DNA of 57,607 bases, taken from contig JAMONP010000004.1 of NCBI GenBank assembly GCA_027065695.1, positions 1 through 57,607 of the forward strand. Reading direction: 5' to 3'. Positions 42,876 to 51,111 of this stretch are shown here, one piece after another (the stretch's first letter is position 1; every line of letters begins with the position of its first letter). Both the position numbers and the translations under genes were made by a program. Below the pieces are notes generated by a model. The model made no database searches. It was not told the origin of the DNA and saw only the letters and a program-made list of their open reading frames with translations. The stretch is from Desulfuromonadales bacterium (GTDB lineage Bacteria; Desulfobacterota; Desulfuromonadia; Desulfuromonadales; BM103).

Positions 42876-44355
42876 TCATATCCGGCACAGCATCTTTGCT
42901 GACCGGCAGGTTAATGACGACCCGGGTTCCTTCACCAAGCCGACTTTTAATTTCAATGGTCCCGCCTTGCTGCTCCATGAGCTGCCGGCAAATCGCCAAT
43001 CCCAAGCCGGTCCCTTGGATTTTTGTGGTAAAAAACGGCGCAAAAATGGACTCCAGATCTTCCGTCTTAATGCCAGGCCCAGAGTCACCGACCAGCACCC
43101 GCACGACCTGCCTGTCCTGCTCTTCGATAAGGTCTGTTTGCAGTAACAGTGTGCCACCACCCTTCATCGCCTGTATGGCATTAATGATGATATTAAAAAA
43201 TACCTGTTGTAGCTGCTTCTCGTCAACCCAAACCGGCGGTAAATGGCGAGTAAATTCCTTACTCTGGTGCACATTTCTGGCTTCCGGGTGCTGACTGATG
43301 AAAAACATCGTCTTTTTGAGCAGATCGTTGGTGTCAACAAAGCTGAAATTCGGCTTACCGGGACGACCGAAGAAGAGCAGATCAGTCGCGGCCTTGTCCA
43401 GACGAGCGATTTGTTCAAGAACCTGGTTAATCACCTCGCGACGAGGATCATCTTCGGCGAAATCATCAGACAGCACAGTGATAGCGCCGCTGATCGCTGC
43501 AAGAGGATTCTTGATCTCGTGCGCGATACCGGCCGACATCTCACCGACAGAAGCCAGGCGGTCAACCCGTTCCATCTGCTGGTAATGACACTCTTGAAGT
43601 TCATCGTTGGCTTCGCGCAAACGGTTGACCATAGAATTGAAACTGACCGCCAGACTACTGACCTCATCTTCTCTCTCTGGCTCCAGAGTGACAGTCAAAT
43701 CACCATTTTCAACCTGAGACATTTTGTCCGCCATGATCTTTAACGGCTGTCGGACGAAGCGATGGAAAATCAGAGAGACCCCCACGGTCAACAGCAATAC
43801 CATGATTAACATGGTAAAACTGAAAAGCTGTGAAGTTTCCAGGAGCTGCGCTTCCATTTCGGCCAGCGAGAGATCAAGGTTCAAGATACCGATAATCTGG
43901 TGTCCGGTATCATGACAGGGCATACAACGTTTCCCGGAATAAATCGGCTTGACAACTCCCATGACCTCATCGCCAGTCGGGCCGCGAAAAATGTCATGTT
44001 GCTTGCCATTTAAAAAGATTGCCAGGTTATGAGGATCAACCCTACGGCCGATCTCACTCGGGTTCGACGATTTGAGCACACGACCATCGGGGTGAAAGAT
44101 GCGCACGCCCGCCAGACGCTGGTCGCTGCCGACCATCTCCAGAATCGTCTGGACATCGCGGCCGTTGTCAGTTCTCATGGAGCTGGTGATAGACCGTTCG
44201 ATCACCGACATCATCAAATCTGCGGTACGCAAGCTGGTATTGGTGATATGGGTATGCTCGCGCTGGATATGAAAAACCGTCACACCACCGATAGCGACAA
44301 GGAATAGCAGGAAAGAGAGTATGACAATCCGACCGATAAGGCTTTTGAAAAACAT
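42856..44355 (-). CDS. Sensor histidine kinase with periplasmic heme-c motif
   Basis: 499 residues. Transmembrane helix 1 (residues ~8-28) and helix 2 (~178-198) bracket a periplasmic dCache/PAS-like sensor. That sensor contains a canonical heme-c motif, C144-M-P-C147-H148 (GKRCMPCHDTGH), and two upstream His that could ligate iron. A HAMP domain follows, then HisKA with H279 (AHEIKNPLAA), and an HATPase with NIIINAIQAM, GDSGPGIK and GTGLGLAICRQ. A heme in the sensor implies redox or gas sensing. It is translationally linked to the sigma-54 regulator and is its likely cognate partner. Confidence 0.93.
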   Translation of the reverse strand: MFFKSLIGRIVILSFLLFLVAIGGVTVFHIQREHTHITNTSLRTADLMMSVIERSITSSMRTDNGRDVQTILEMVGSDQRLAGVRIFHPDGRVLKSSNPSEIGRRVDPHNLAIFLNGKQHDIFRGPTGDEVMGVVKPIYSGKRCMPCHDTGHQIIGILNLDLSLAEMEAQLLETSQLFSFTMLIMVLLLTVGVSLIFHRFVRQPLKIMADKMSQVENGDLTVTLEPEREDEVSSLAVSFNSMVNRLREANDELQECHYQQMERVDRLASVGEMSAGIAHEIKNPLAAISGAITVLSDDFAEDDPRREVINQVLEQIARLDKAATDLLFFGRPGKPNFSFVDTNDLLKKTMFFISQHPEARNVHQSKEFTRHLPPVWVDEKQLQQVFFNIIINAIQAMKGGGTLLLQTDLIEEQDRQVVRVLVGDSGPGIKTEDLESIFAPFFTTKIQGTGLGLAICRQLMEQQGGTIEIKSRLGEGTRVVINLPVSKDAVPDMNEEERA

Positions 44356-44396
44356 CGGGCTCCAGATATTAATGTCTTAAGATAAGCTGTGGGAAT

Positions 44397-44924
44397 TTAC
44401 GGCTTCGTACTACCCGGTACAGGCGTAAGAGGTTTCCTGGTTGTCTGGCTCCTCCTGGACGGTGCAAAGACGAACTCCCATTCGAGATAGGATTCTTTGT
44501 CTTTAAATGCGGCTAGTTCTGCAGGGAAACCGTCCTTACGGAAAGGCACAAGGTCGCTACTACTACGAACTCCGATGATTCGCTCTGCCGGATCTGTAAC
44601 CAGCTCCCAAGCTTTGCCGGTCATAGGATCATCGTAGAGTTTACGCAGATGGCGCACCACACCCGGAAAGCGCGGGTCACGCAGCAGATGCTCAAGCTTG
44701 GCCGGTAGCATCTGCACCGCACCGTGCTTGACCGCATAATAACTGGCAATCGCCTGTTGATATTGTTGCCCCCGCCAAAGCAGTTCGGCCTCCCGTGCCC
44801 TCTGCATAGTACTGCGCCAGGACTGCCCGGCCATAGAGGCTGACAAACCCAGGATCACCACCATGACCAGGAGCAACAACAGAATCGCACCACGCTGGCT
44901 GTTTTCTGAAGATTTAACAATCAT
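44397..44924 (-). CDS. Pseudopilin-like type II secretion protein
   Basis: 175 residues. A short N-terminus SSENSQRGAILLLLLVMVVILGLS resembles the prepilin/pseudopilin methylation helix, although the cleavage Gly is followed by Ala rather than Phe and there is no Glu5. A single transmembrane helix leads to a soluble domain (YDDPMTGKAWELVTD...IIGVRSSSDLVPFR) of the GspG/pseudopilin-associated type seen in Geobacter. It is 41 bp upstream of the sensor kinase and probably co-transcribed with it. Likely an envelope assembly factor; the exact role is unknown. Confidence 0.72.
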   Translation of the reverse strand: MIVKSSENSQRGAILLLLLVMVVILGLSASMAGQSWRSTMQRAREAELLWRGQQYQQAIASYYAVKHGAVQMLPAKLEHLLRDPRFPGVVRHLRKLYDDPMTGKAWELVTDPAERIIGVRSSSDLVPFRKDGFPAELAAFKDKESYLEWEFVFAPSRRSQTTRKPLTPVPGSTKP

Positions 44925-44968
44925 GGTGTTCCAACGGTGATCAGTGATCAGGTAACTGGTTACTAGAA

Positions 44969-45124
44969 GGCTGTCGGACTATCCATGACCCGGCTGCAAA
45001 TCCGGCTGTCTGGCCCATATTTCAGCTCCTTTTCGACCAATAGCTATGACTATTAACCTCAAACGAGCTAAAATCTGTTCTCAAACTTCCGAATTTTCGC
45101 TACGGCACGCATAGTCCGACAGCC
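44969..45124. repeat. 156-bp element with terminal inverted repeats, copy B
   Basis: 14-bp perfect terminal repeats ggctgtcggactat / atagtccgacagcc enclose a core that aligns end to end with the complement of 10937-11092. Both elements are exactly 156 bp between matching ends and ~75-80% identical by eye. Strongly conserved core segments include ggcccatatttcagctcctt. No gene inside. Confidence 0.88.
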
Positions 45125-45137
45125 CCCTAGATTCTCC

Positions 45138-45620
45138 CTACTTCTCATCCCCCAGCAAATAAGAGAGGATCACTTCATCCAGGCTGCCTTCTACAGCTGA
45201 AGGAGGTGTTTTGGGTGCTACAGCAGGGGCAGTCACTGCGGCAGGTGGAACCGGGGCCGGTGGCGATTCTACTTCAACCCGAGATTTACCGAGTTTATCT
45301 CCCACCAAAGTCTGAGGAAGCGCTGTCTTTCCAGAGGTCTCTGCTCTGCCAGACCTATGGCGCTTGATCACGACATCGAATTCGCCCGATTTGAGACCAC
45401 GCAGCATGTCCTTATGCTGCTCCTTCATTAACTCCTCGACAACCTGTCCCAGATTGTCAATTTTACCGATATCGGCGTAGGAAGTTTTCTTCGAAGCGAG
45501 GATTGTCCCGCCCTGATAAAGCAAGGTCACAATATTGGGGTTCTTCACCCCGCTATCCTCGGTCTGAATGTGGTAGACCTCGCCCTTGTAGCGAAAGTTA
45601 TGGTTGAAACCGACGACCAT
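45138..45620 (-). CDS. Conserved hypothetical protein
   Basis: 160 residues. Residues ~1-75 form a compact domain (VVGFNHNFRYKGEVYHIQTEDSGVKNP...GGTILASKKTSYADI) that I recall from many delta-proteobacterial genomes without a function. Residues ~115-145 are a Pro/Ala/Val linker (PPAPVPPAAVTAPAVAP), and the final ~15 residues (LDEVILSYLLGDEK) form a short conserved helix. There is no signal peptide, so it is cytosolic. Possibly an adaptor binding a partner through its C-terminal peptide. Confidence 0.7.
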   Translation of the reverse strand: MVVGFNHNFRYKGEVYHIQTEDSGVKNPNIVTLLYQGGTILASKKTSYADIGKIDNLGQVVEELMKEQHKDMLRGLKSGEFDVVIKRHRSGRAETSGKTALPQTLVGDKLGKSRVEVESPPAPVPPAAVTAPAVAPKTPPSAVEGSLDEVILSYLLGDEK

Positions 45621-45651
45621 CGGATCTGTTCTCCGTAACTATCCATGCAAC

Positions 45652-45754
45652 TATTTAACGCCCATTCGCTACGCTCACTCAAGACGCAAAGGCGCTAAGC
45701 AAGGCGAATGCTGAGATTAAAACAAAAGACCTTTGACTCTCTTTGCGTTAAATA
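45652..45754. repeat. Nested inverted-repeat element (tatttaacgc ends)
   Basis: tatttaacgc (45652-45661) pairs with gcgttaaata (45745-45754), and inside it cattcgc (45663-45669) pairs with gcgaatg (45704-45710). The core has cgcaaaggcgctaag, like dispersed cgcaaag-type repeats common in Proteobacteria. It lies between metH and the upstream hypothetical gene. Confidence 0.6.
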
Positions 45755-45826
45755 CCCTTAGCCTTTAACCGGTTCATTGTCGCACAAGCAAAAACCCAGC
45801 GCAAGTCAGAGTCAGAGTCAGCGATT

Positions 45827-48229
45827 TCAGTGCCCTAAGACAGCCTTAACCTTAACCACAGCTTCAAGTGCATCCCTGGCATAGATATCAGCACCGATGC
45901 TGTCGGCATAATCCTGAGTAACCACAGCACCGCCAACCATGGTAAAGACTTTAATCCCGGCATCCCTAAGCTTGCCTAAGGTCACATCCATCTGCTGCAA
46001 GGTAGTGGTCATCAGGGCGGAAAGGCCGACGGCATCAACTTTCATTTCCAGCGCCACCTCAAGAATTCTGGCAGATGGCACATTTTTACCGAGATCAATC
46101 ACCTCAAAACCGTGGTTCTCCAACAATGTACAAACGATATTTTTGCCGATATCGTGAATATCACCTTCTACTGTTGCCATGAGAATACGACCAAGAGAGG
46201 GGCCACTTTCACCGGCAAAGTTTTCTTTGATATAACCGAAAGCGGCCTGCATGGTCTCGGCAGCCTGCATCACCTGAGGCAGAAAGATGCGATTGGCAGC
46301 AAAGCGGCGGCCGACTTCCTCAAGCCCCGGCAGCAGCCCCTCGTTGCTGATCGTCATAACATCCAGGCCCTCTTCCACAGCGTCCTTGACCAGCGCCACA
46401 ATACCTTCGCTGTCACCGGCGACAATCGCAGCGGCGAGTCGCTGACTAATATCGAGATGAGACTCCTGCCCACCGACAGCAGGGGCGGTAACCACGGTCT
46501 GCTCGGCGTAGTGGGCGATGTAATCTTCAGCCCGCACATCCTGACAGAGCAGCACCAGCGCGGAACGATAGACATCCATCATGCGCTCATCTTTGGGATT
46601 GATAATAGCTGCCTTAAGACCGGCCTCCAAGGCCATGGCAAAAAACGCCGAGGAAAGAACCGGGCGGGACGGCAGGCCGAAAGAGATATTACTCACACCC
46701 AGGGCTGTGGCGAGACCAAGGTCATCACGGACCAGGCGCAAGGCACGCAGGGTTTCGAGAGCCCGCTGCTGTTCTGCAGAAACGGTCAGAGTCAGGCAGT
46801 CGATCACCAGGTCCTGCGGCGGCAAACCCACGGCAAGAGCCGCATCAAGGATCTTGCTGGCAACCTTGACGCGTCCTTCTGCAGTTGCCGGGATACCCTT
46901 CTCATCGAGAGTCAGTCCTATAACAGCAGCGCCATAACGGCGGGCAAGCGGCAGAATCCGCTCCAGGCTCTTGGCTTCCCCGGTGACTGAATTGATCAAA
47001 ACTTTACCGTCTGTGGCCTTTAAAGCCCGTTCAAGAGCAGCCGGATCAGAAGTATCAATAACCAGAGGGGCCGTGCAGGCACCACTGACTGCAAAGACAG
47101 CTCGCTCCAGGGCAGCGACCTCGTCAACGCCGGGTGCGCCGCAGTTGACATCAAGCAACTGTGCGCCAGCGGCAAGCTGAGCCGTTGCTTCACGACGGAT
47201 ATAGGCTGTCTTGCCGGAGAGTAACTCTTGCGTATAGCCTTTCTTACCAGTGGGATTAATGCGTTCGCCGATCAAGACGCACGGAGCCTCGCCACCGAAC
47301 TCTGTCACAGCGCTCCGGCTGGAAAGAAACCCTCGCCGAGCTGGCGGTGTCCAATCATGAGGGAAGTGATCCAATGCGGCGCGCATAGCCCGGACATGCT
47401 CCGGAGTCGTGCCGCAACAACCACCGATAATCCGTACACCGAGGGCGATCAGGCGTTCATGATAGGCGGTCATCTCCTCGGGAGTACCGGGGAAAATAGT
47501 CTGGCCGTCCTTGAGTATCGGCAGCCCAGCATTAGCCTGGGAGATCAACGGCCGGGAGGTCCCCAAGCGCATTTGCGCGAGGACATCATGAATCCCGTCT
47601 ATGCCGAGCCCGCAGTTGGTGCCGATCACGTCAACCTGCAAAGCATCGAGAGTAACTGCCGCAGCGATGGGAGGTGTACCGAGCACCGTACGACCGGCAT
47701 CATCAAAGGTCATCTGGGCAACAATCGGCAGGTCACAGACATCGCGGCAGGCAATAACCCCGGCACGCAGTTCACGAATATCAAGGAATGTTTCAAAAGA
47801 AATCAGGTCGGCACCGGCTCCAGCCAGAGCGGAGATCTGCTCGGCAAAGATATCGACCATTTCATCAAAACCGGCATCGCCTACCGGCTCGACAAATCGC
47901 CCGGTAGGGCCAACTGAGCCACCGATAAACAGCTGGTTGCCGCCAGCTTTACGAGCCAACTCGACGGCACGGCGATTCAGTTCATCAACTGCACTATCCA
48001 GGCCATAATGAGCCAGCTTGGCACGATTACCACCGAAACTGTTGGCAACCAGGATATCGGCACCCGCCGCAGCATATTCGGCGTGGATGCCGGTCACGGC
48101 ATCCGGCGCAACCCGGTTCATCTCTTCAGGGCAGCCTCCCGGCGGCAAACAGCGCTCCTGGAGCAGAGTCCCCATAGCGCCGTCTAGAACCAACACCCTT
48201 TCTGTGATTGCTTTACGAAAATCTGTCAC
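45827..48229 (-). CDS. metH: Cobalamin-dependent methionine synthase, short form
   Basis: 800 residues from a GTG start with GGGAG upstream. Domains in order: homocysteine methyltransferase (1-~290, LVLDGAMGTLLQE and zinc ligands in GGCCGTTPEH), pterin/methyltetrahydrofolate-binding (~310-570, GERINPTGKKGY, LLDVNCGAPGVDEV), the helical cap (~585-665) and the B12-binding Rossmann domain (~670-800) with the axial His in DIHDIGKNI. The ~330-residue AdoMet-binding reactivation domain of E. coli MetH (~1200 residues) is absent, as in many anaerobes, so reactivation must be supplied by a separate protein or be unnecessary. Last gene of murI-gerMN-metH. No riboswitch was seen. Confidence 0.95.
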   Translation of the reverse strand: MTDFRKAITERVLVLDGAMGTLLQERCLPPGGCPEEMNRVAPDAVTGIHAEYAAAGADILVANSFGGNRAKLAHYGLDSAVDELNRRAVELARKAGGNQLFIGGSVGPTGRFVEPVGDAGFDEMVDIFAEQISALAGAGADLISFETFLDIRELRAGVIACRDVCDLPIVAQMTFDDAGRTVLGTPPIAAAVTLDALQVDVIGTNCGLGIDGIHDVLAQMRLGTSRPLISQANAGLPILKDGQTIFPGTPEEMTAYHERLIALGVRIIGGCCGTTPEHVRAMRAALDHFPHDWTPPARRGFLSSRSAVTEFGGEAPCVLIGERINPTGKKGYTQELLSGKTAYIRREATAQLAAGAQLLDVNCGAPGVDEVAALERAVFAVSGACTAPLVIDTSDPAALERALKATDGKVLINSVTGEAKSLERILPLARRYGAAVIGLTLDEKGIPATAEGRVKVASKILDAALAVGLPPQDLVIDCLTLTVSAEQQRALETLRALRLVRDDLGLATALGVSNISFGLPSRPVLSSAFFAMALEAGLKAAIINPKDERMMDVYRSALVLLCQDVRAEDYIAHYAEQTVVTAPAVGGQESHLDISQRLAAAIVAGDSEGIVALVKDAVEEGLDVMTISNEGLLPGLEEVGRRFAANRIFLPQVMQAAETMQAAFGYIKENFAGESGPSLGRILMATVEGDIHDIGKNIVCTLLENHGFEVIDLGKNVPSARILEVALEMKVDAVGLSALMTTTLQQMDVTLGKLRDAGIKVFTMVGGAVVTQDYADSIGADIYARDALEAVVKVKAVLGH

Positions 48230-48286
48230 TCTTTAACTCTCCCACTATATTCTCTCCACGGGAACTCTCTCCACGTGGGTAGATGA

Positions 48287-48922
48287 TCATTTTCCAGTCG
48301 ACATTAGTTCCTCTCCAACCAGGCTGCCCTCTTCCACTAAACTAAAGTCAGGATTTATCGGCTGGCGCAAATCGACGTGCCCCTTAAGCGTTGCGACCGG
48401 GACTCCCTCTACCAGGATCTGCACTTGGCGCAGATGTGGGAAATTAACCGCCATGGTATCGGCCAAACCATAGATCGTAAGTAGTTCACTCTGGGTTCCG
48501 CCCGGATGTGCAGCAATCAGTTCCTGGCTGAAATCAATGCTCACCAGACTATTTGTAACAGCAATACTGCGCAGCTCAACTGCCGTGGGGAAAATTGGCG
48601 CGAGATCACTTTCCGGGCCGGCAATCAACGCCCTGACCGTATCACTCAGGCAATCTTCATCCTGTTGGCATTCGCTGATCTCGCGTATTTCTGCAACCAG
48701 AGTCCGGCCGTCAACTGAAGCGAAATAGAGGATCACCTCTCGGTTCGACTGCGACGATGTTTCCACAACAATCGGCTTTTTGAGGGTAGTTTCACTGGTT
48801 TCAAAATAACCGACCAGCAGACCGATACAGAAAAGCAGAGCGACAAGAGCACCCCACAGGATCAGACGTTTACGCCGTGGTTTCTGCTGTGCTTTGTGTA
48901 GTTCATGATGATTTTGGGACAT
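48287..48922 (-). CDS. GerMN-domain membrane-anchored protein
   Basis: 211 residues. A basic N-terminus and one transmembrane helix (~residues 21-42) precede a GerMN domain (VILYFASVDGRTLVAEIREI..., TVRALIAGPESDLAPIFPTAVELRSIAVTNSLVSIDFS, GGTQSELLTIYGLADTMAVNFPHLRQVQILVEG). GerMN domains occur in spore germination proteins and envelope lipoproteins and are thought to bind peptidoglycan or glycans. Its position after murI, a cell-wall precursor gene, fits an envelope role. Confidence 0.85.
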   Translation of the reverse strand: MSQNHHELHKAQQKPRRKRLILWGALVALLFCIGLLVGYFETSETTLKKPIVVETSSQSNREVILYFASVDGRTLVAEIREISECQQDEDCLSDTVRALIAGPESDLAPIFPTAVELRSIAVTNSLVSIDFSQELIAAHPGGTQSELLTIYGLADTMAVNFPHLRQVQILVEGVPVATLKGHVDLRQPINPDFSLVEEGSLVGEELMSTGK

Positions 48923-48948
48923 GATTCAATCCAGGTTCGGGGCATGAT

Positions 48949-49749
48949 TTAATCCAGGCTGACCGTTTCAACCCCATGCAGTTCCTTTCCAAGAAAGGCT
49001 CCGCCAACCCGTTTGAAGCGGTCAGGGATATCGGTCACGAAATAACGTGGTAGTGGGGCGGGAGTTGTCTGACACAGCAACCGATACTCACCAAGCCGGG
49101 AAGCGACAGCCTTGGCTGTCGCCTGCGCGGAATCGACCAGCCTGACATCAGGACCAACAACCTCCTGCAACATTTGCTTAAGCAACGGATAATGGGTACA
49201 GCCAAGCACCAGGGTATCAATCTTTTTTTGAAGAAGGGGGGCAAGGTATGCATGGGCGGCAAGGCGGGCGACCTCATGACATGCCCAGCCCTCCTCAGCC
49301 AGGGGCACAAAGAGCGGACAAGCGGCAGCATGTACAACAACATCTGATCTGCCAGCCAGCAGGGCGCGCTCGTAGGCACCGCTGCGTATTGTCCCTTCCG
49401 TACCGATCACACCGATCCGGCCATTGCGGGTGACTTCCAATGCCCGCCTGGCGCCTGGCTCAATAACACCGATTACCGGCACCTGATAACGCTCCGCCAA
49501 ACCATTGAGAGCAACTGCTGAAGCCGTATTGCATGCAACAACCAGAAACTTAACCCGTTGGTCGAGGAGAAAGCGTGCGGCCTCATGCGCATAACGCAGC
49601 ACAGTCGATGAACTTTTTGTACCGTAAGGCACTCGCGCCGTATCCCCCAGATAAACGAGTGGTTCATCAGGAATCTGGCTACGAAGTTCCCGCAGGACAG
49701 TCAATCCACCGACCCCTGAATCAAAGATACCAATAGCTCGTTCCGGCAC
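48949..49749 (-). CDS. murI: Glutamate racemase
   Basis: 266 residues from a GTG start (GAGG upstream). It supplies D-glutamate for peptidoglycan. Conserved motifs: AIGIFDSGVGGLTVLREL, YLGDTARVPYGTKS, VVACNTASAVAL (first catalytic Cys) and LVLGCTHYPLL (second catalytic Cys). Length is normal. First gene of the murI-gerMN-metH set and divergent from the membrane-protein gene at 49940. Confidence 0.96.
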   Translation of the reverse strand: MPERAIGIFDSGVGGLTVLRELRSQIPDEPLVYLGDTARVPYGTKSSSTVLRYAHEAARFLLDQRVKFLVVACNTASAVALNGLAERYQVPVIGVIEPGARRALEVTRNGRIGVIGTEGTIRSGAYERALLAGRSDVVVHAAACPLFVPLAEEGWACHEVARLAAHAYLAPLLQKKIDTLVLGCTHYPLLKQMLQEVVGPDVRLVDSAQATAKAVASRLGEYRLLCQTTPAPLPRYFVTDIPDRFKRVGGAFLGKELHGVETVSLD

Positions 49750-49939
49750 CGCTTCAGACCTCTTTTCCTTAAGTTCAAGCAGGGGGTTACTCTAGTGAGC
49801 GAGTAGGCAAAAGTCAAGGGATATGGCGGTTTTTTAGCCTTTGTCACATTGTAAAAAAATGATAAGATGCTCAGCGGACAGGCGGCCCATTGAGTTTGTC
49901 CATTGACAGGCTCATAGCTAGCTACCGAAGAGGCCCCAA

Positions 49940-50275
49940 ATGGATTTTTCTTCAATTCTCAAGTTCCTGCAAAGGTTTGAAACCAGCAAGATCATGGCCT
50001 ATGTCCAGACTATGGAACTCAACACAGTCATGGAACACCCCTATTTCCTGGCTGGCATCGGCTCTCTGGCAATCCTTGCCTATATCATGCGCTGGCGGCT
50101 GCTGCTGGTCACGGTGATGACCATTACCGGCTTCATTTACCTGCTCAGCTACACACTCTCCAAGGGGGTCTCTCTGGAAAGTGGCATGCCGGGAGACTCG
50201 CTTCTGGTACTGGTTGGCGGCGGCGCGTTCATTATTTTCCTTGCGATTTACATGCTTTTTATCCGAGGCGAATGA
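49940..50275 (+). CDS. Small inner-membrane protein, unknown function
   Basis: 111 residues with a soluble N-terminal ~30 residues and three hydrophobic segments (~35-50, 52-72, 88-107) ending IYMLFIRGE. GAGG lies six bases before the ATG. I know similar proteins in Geobacter only as hypothetical. It precedes the diheme protein by 136 bp on the same strand. Confidence 0.65.
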   Translation: MDFSSILKFLQRFETSKIMAYVQTMELNTVMEHPYFLAGIGSLAILAYIMRWRLLLVTVMTITGFIYLLSYTLSKGVSLESGMPGDSLLVLVGGGAFIIFLAIYMLFIRGE

Positions 50276-50411
50276 CGCATGTTGCAGTGTTTGGTTGCTG
50301 ATGTTACCTTGAAGATCGTTTTCAGGATTAAATCAGTCGTCAGAAAATGGCACTGACGTGAAAACGACAAAACACACTTAATTTCAAAACGACAAAGAAC
50401 CTGGGGTCCTC

Positions 50412-50678
50412 ATGGCTTTAGCTTTCAAAAAACGTGATTTCCTGCTGATCGGAATTGCTATATTAATCCTGACTTTTCTTTGGCAGGCACCGCCAGAGTC
50501 AACCAGCCGCGTGCCTCTAGATGATGATCATCGCCAGTTTCATGACCTCGTAAAAAGTGAAGGCAAAAAAGCCGCCGAAAAGTTCTGTGAAGAATGCCAC
50601 AATGATGACAACGTAACCTTCCCTGAAGGGCATCCACCCAAAGCCCGTTGCCTCTTTTGTCACAAGATGGGGTCTTAA
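50412..50678 (+). CDS. Membrane-anchored diheme c-type cytochrome
   Basis: 88 residues. An uncleaved N-terminal helix (residues 9-25, FLLIGIAILILTFLWQA) anchors a short periplasmic domain with two CXXCH sites, CEECHNDD and CLFCHKMG, the latter six residues from the end. This is half of a NapC/NrfH-like or c7-like unit, so it is probably a small electron-relay subunit. The ATG is preceded by TGGGG. No enzyme partner is adjacent. Confidence 0.85.
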   Translation: MALAFKKRDFLLIGIAILILTFLWQAPPESTSRVPLDDDHRQFHDLVKSEGKKAAEKFCEECHNDDNVTFPEGHPPKARCLFCHKMGS

Positions 50679-50835
50679 CCCCCCTCTTCAAGCCAGATCG
50701 CGTTCAAAGGCGACGTTATTTCACCATAGCTGCTCACATTTTAGCCGTCACCACATCCAGACATAGTCTGATTTGCGGGAATATATAGCTGTATTTTCAC
50801 CCAGTTATACAAGCAGAAGGGCATCTTAATACTTT

Positions 50836-50851
50836 TGGCACAGGCGTTGCT
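50836..50851 (+). promoter_or_regulatory. Consensus sigma-54 promoter
   Basis: TGGCAC-aggcg-TTGCT matches the -24/-12 consensus (TGGCAC-N5-TTGCW) at every defined base. It points at the small gene at 50923, with a leader of about 60 bases. Confidence 0.8.
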
Positions 50852-50922
50852 TTGCCCTTTGTAAGCCTGTAACGCAAGTAACGTAGGAAGGGGTTAAGAA
50901 AAATTAAGTCATGGGGTTCTTT

Positions 50923-51051
50923 ATGCCGAAAACACTGAATAACAGGAAGACAGGAACACAAATCAATATTATGGACGCCTTACTTTATGTTCTGGCCGGT
51001 AGCTCCATGGCCATAATCAGCGTATCTTTCCTGCTCTGGTTACGTTTCTGA
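50923..51051 (+). CDS. Tiny single-span membrane protein under a sigma-54 promoter
   Basis: 42 residues from the ATG at 50923 (GGGG six bases upstream); an in-frame ATG at 50911 would add four residues. A polar, basic N-terminus (MPKTLNNRKTGTQ) leads to one hydrophobic helix (MDALLYVLAGSSMAIISVSFLLWLRF) ending at the stop codon. It is flanked by a perfect sigma-54 promoter and a terminator, so it forms a complete unit. Not recognised. The promoter might instead drive a small RNA that includes this frame. Confidence 0.55.
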   Translation: MPKTLNNRKTGTQINIMDALLYVLAGSSMAIISVSFLLWLRF

Positions 51052-51078
51052 GATATTGGTTTTTACACCCTAAAACAC

Positions 51079-51104
51079 GAAACCCGGCCTCTCAGCCGGG
51101 TTTC
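51079..51104. terminator. Bidirectional terminator
   Basis: gaaacccggc / gccgggtttc stem with a ctctca loop, between the tiny membrane-protein gene and the end of nrdG. The A/T arms on both sides allow use on either strand. Confidence 0.85.
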
Positions 51105-51111
51105 TTATTAA

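Noticed and set aside
45827-48286. Cobalamin or SAM riboswitch before metH
   Set aside because: Only 57 bp separate metH from the upstream gene, and no B12-box or SAM-type helix pattern is visible.
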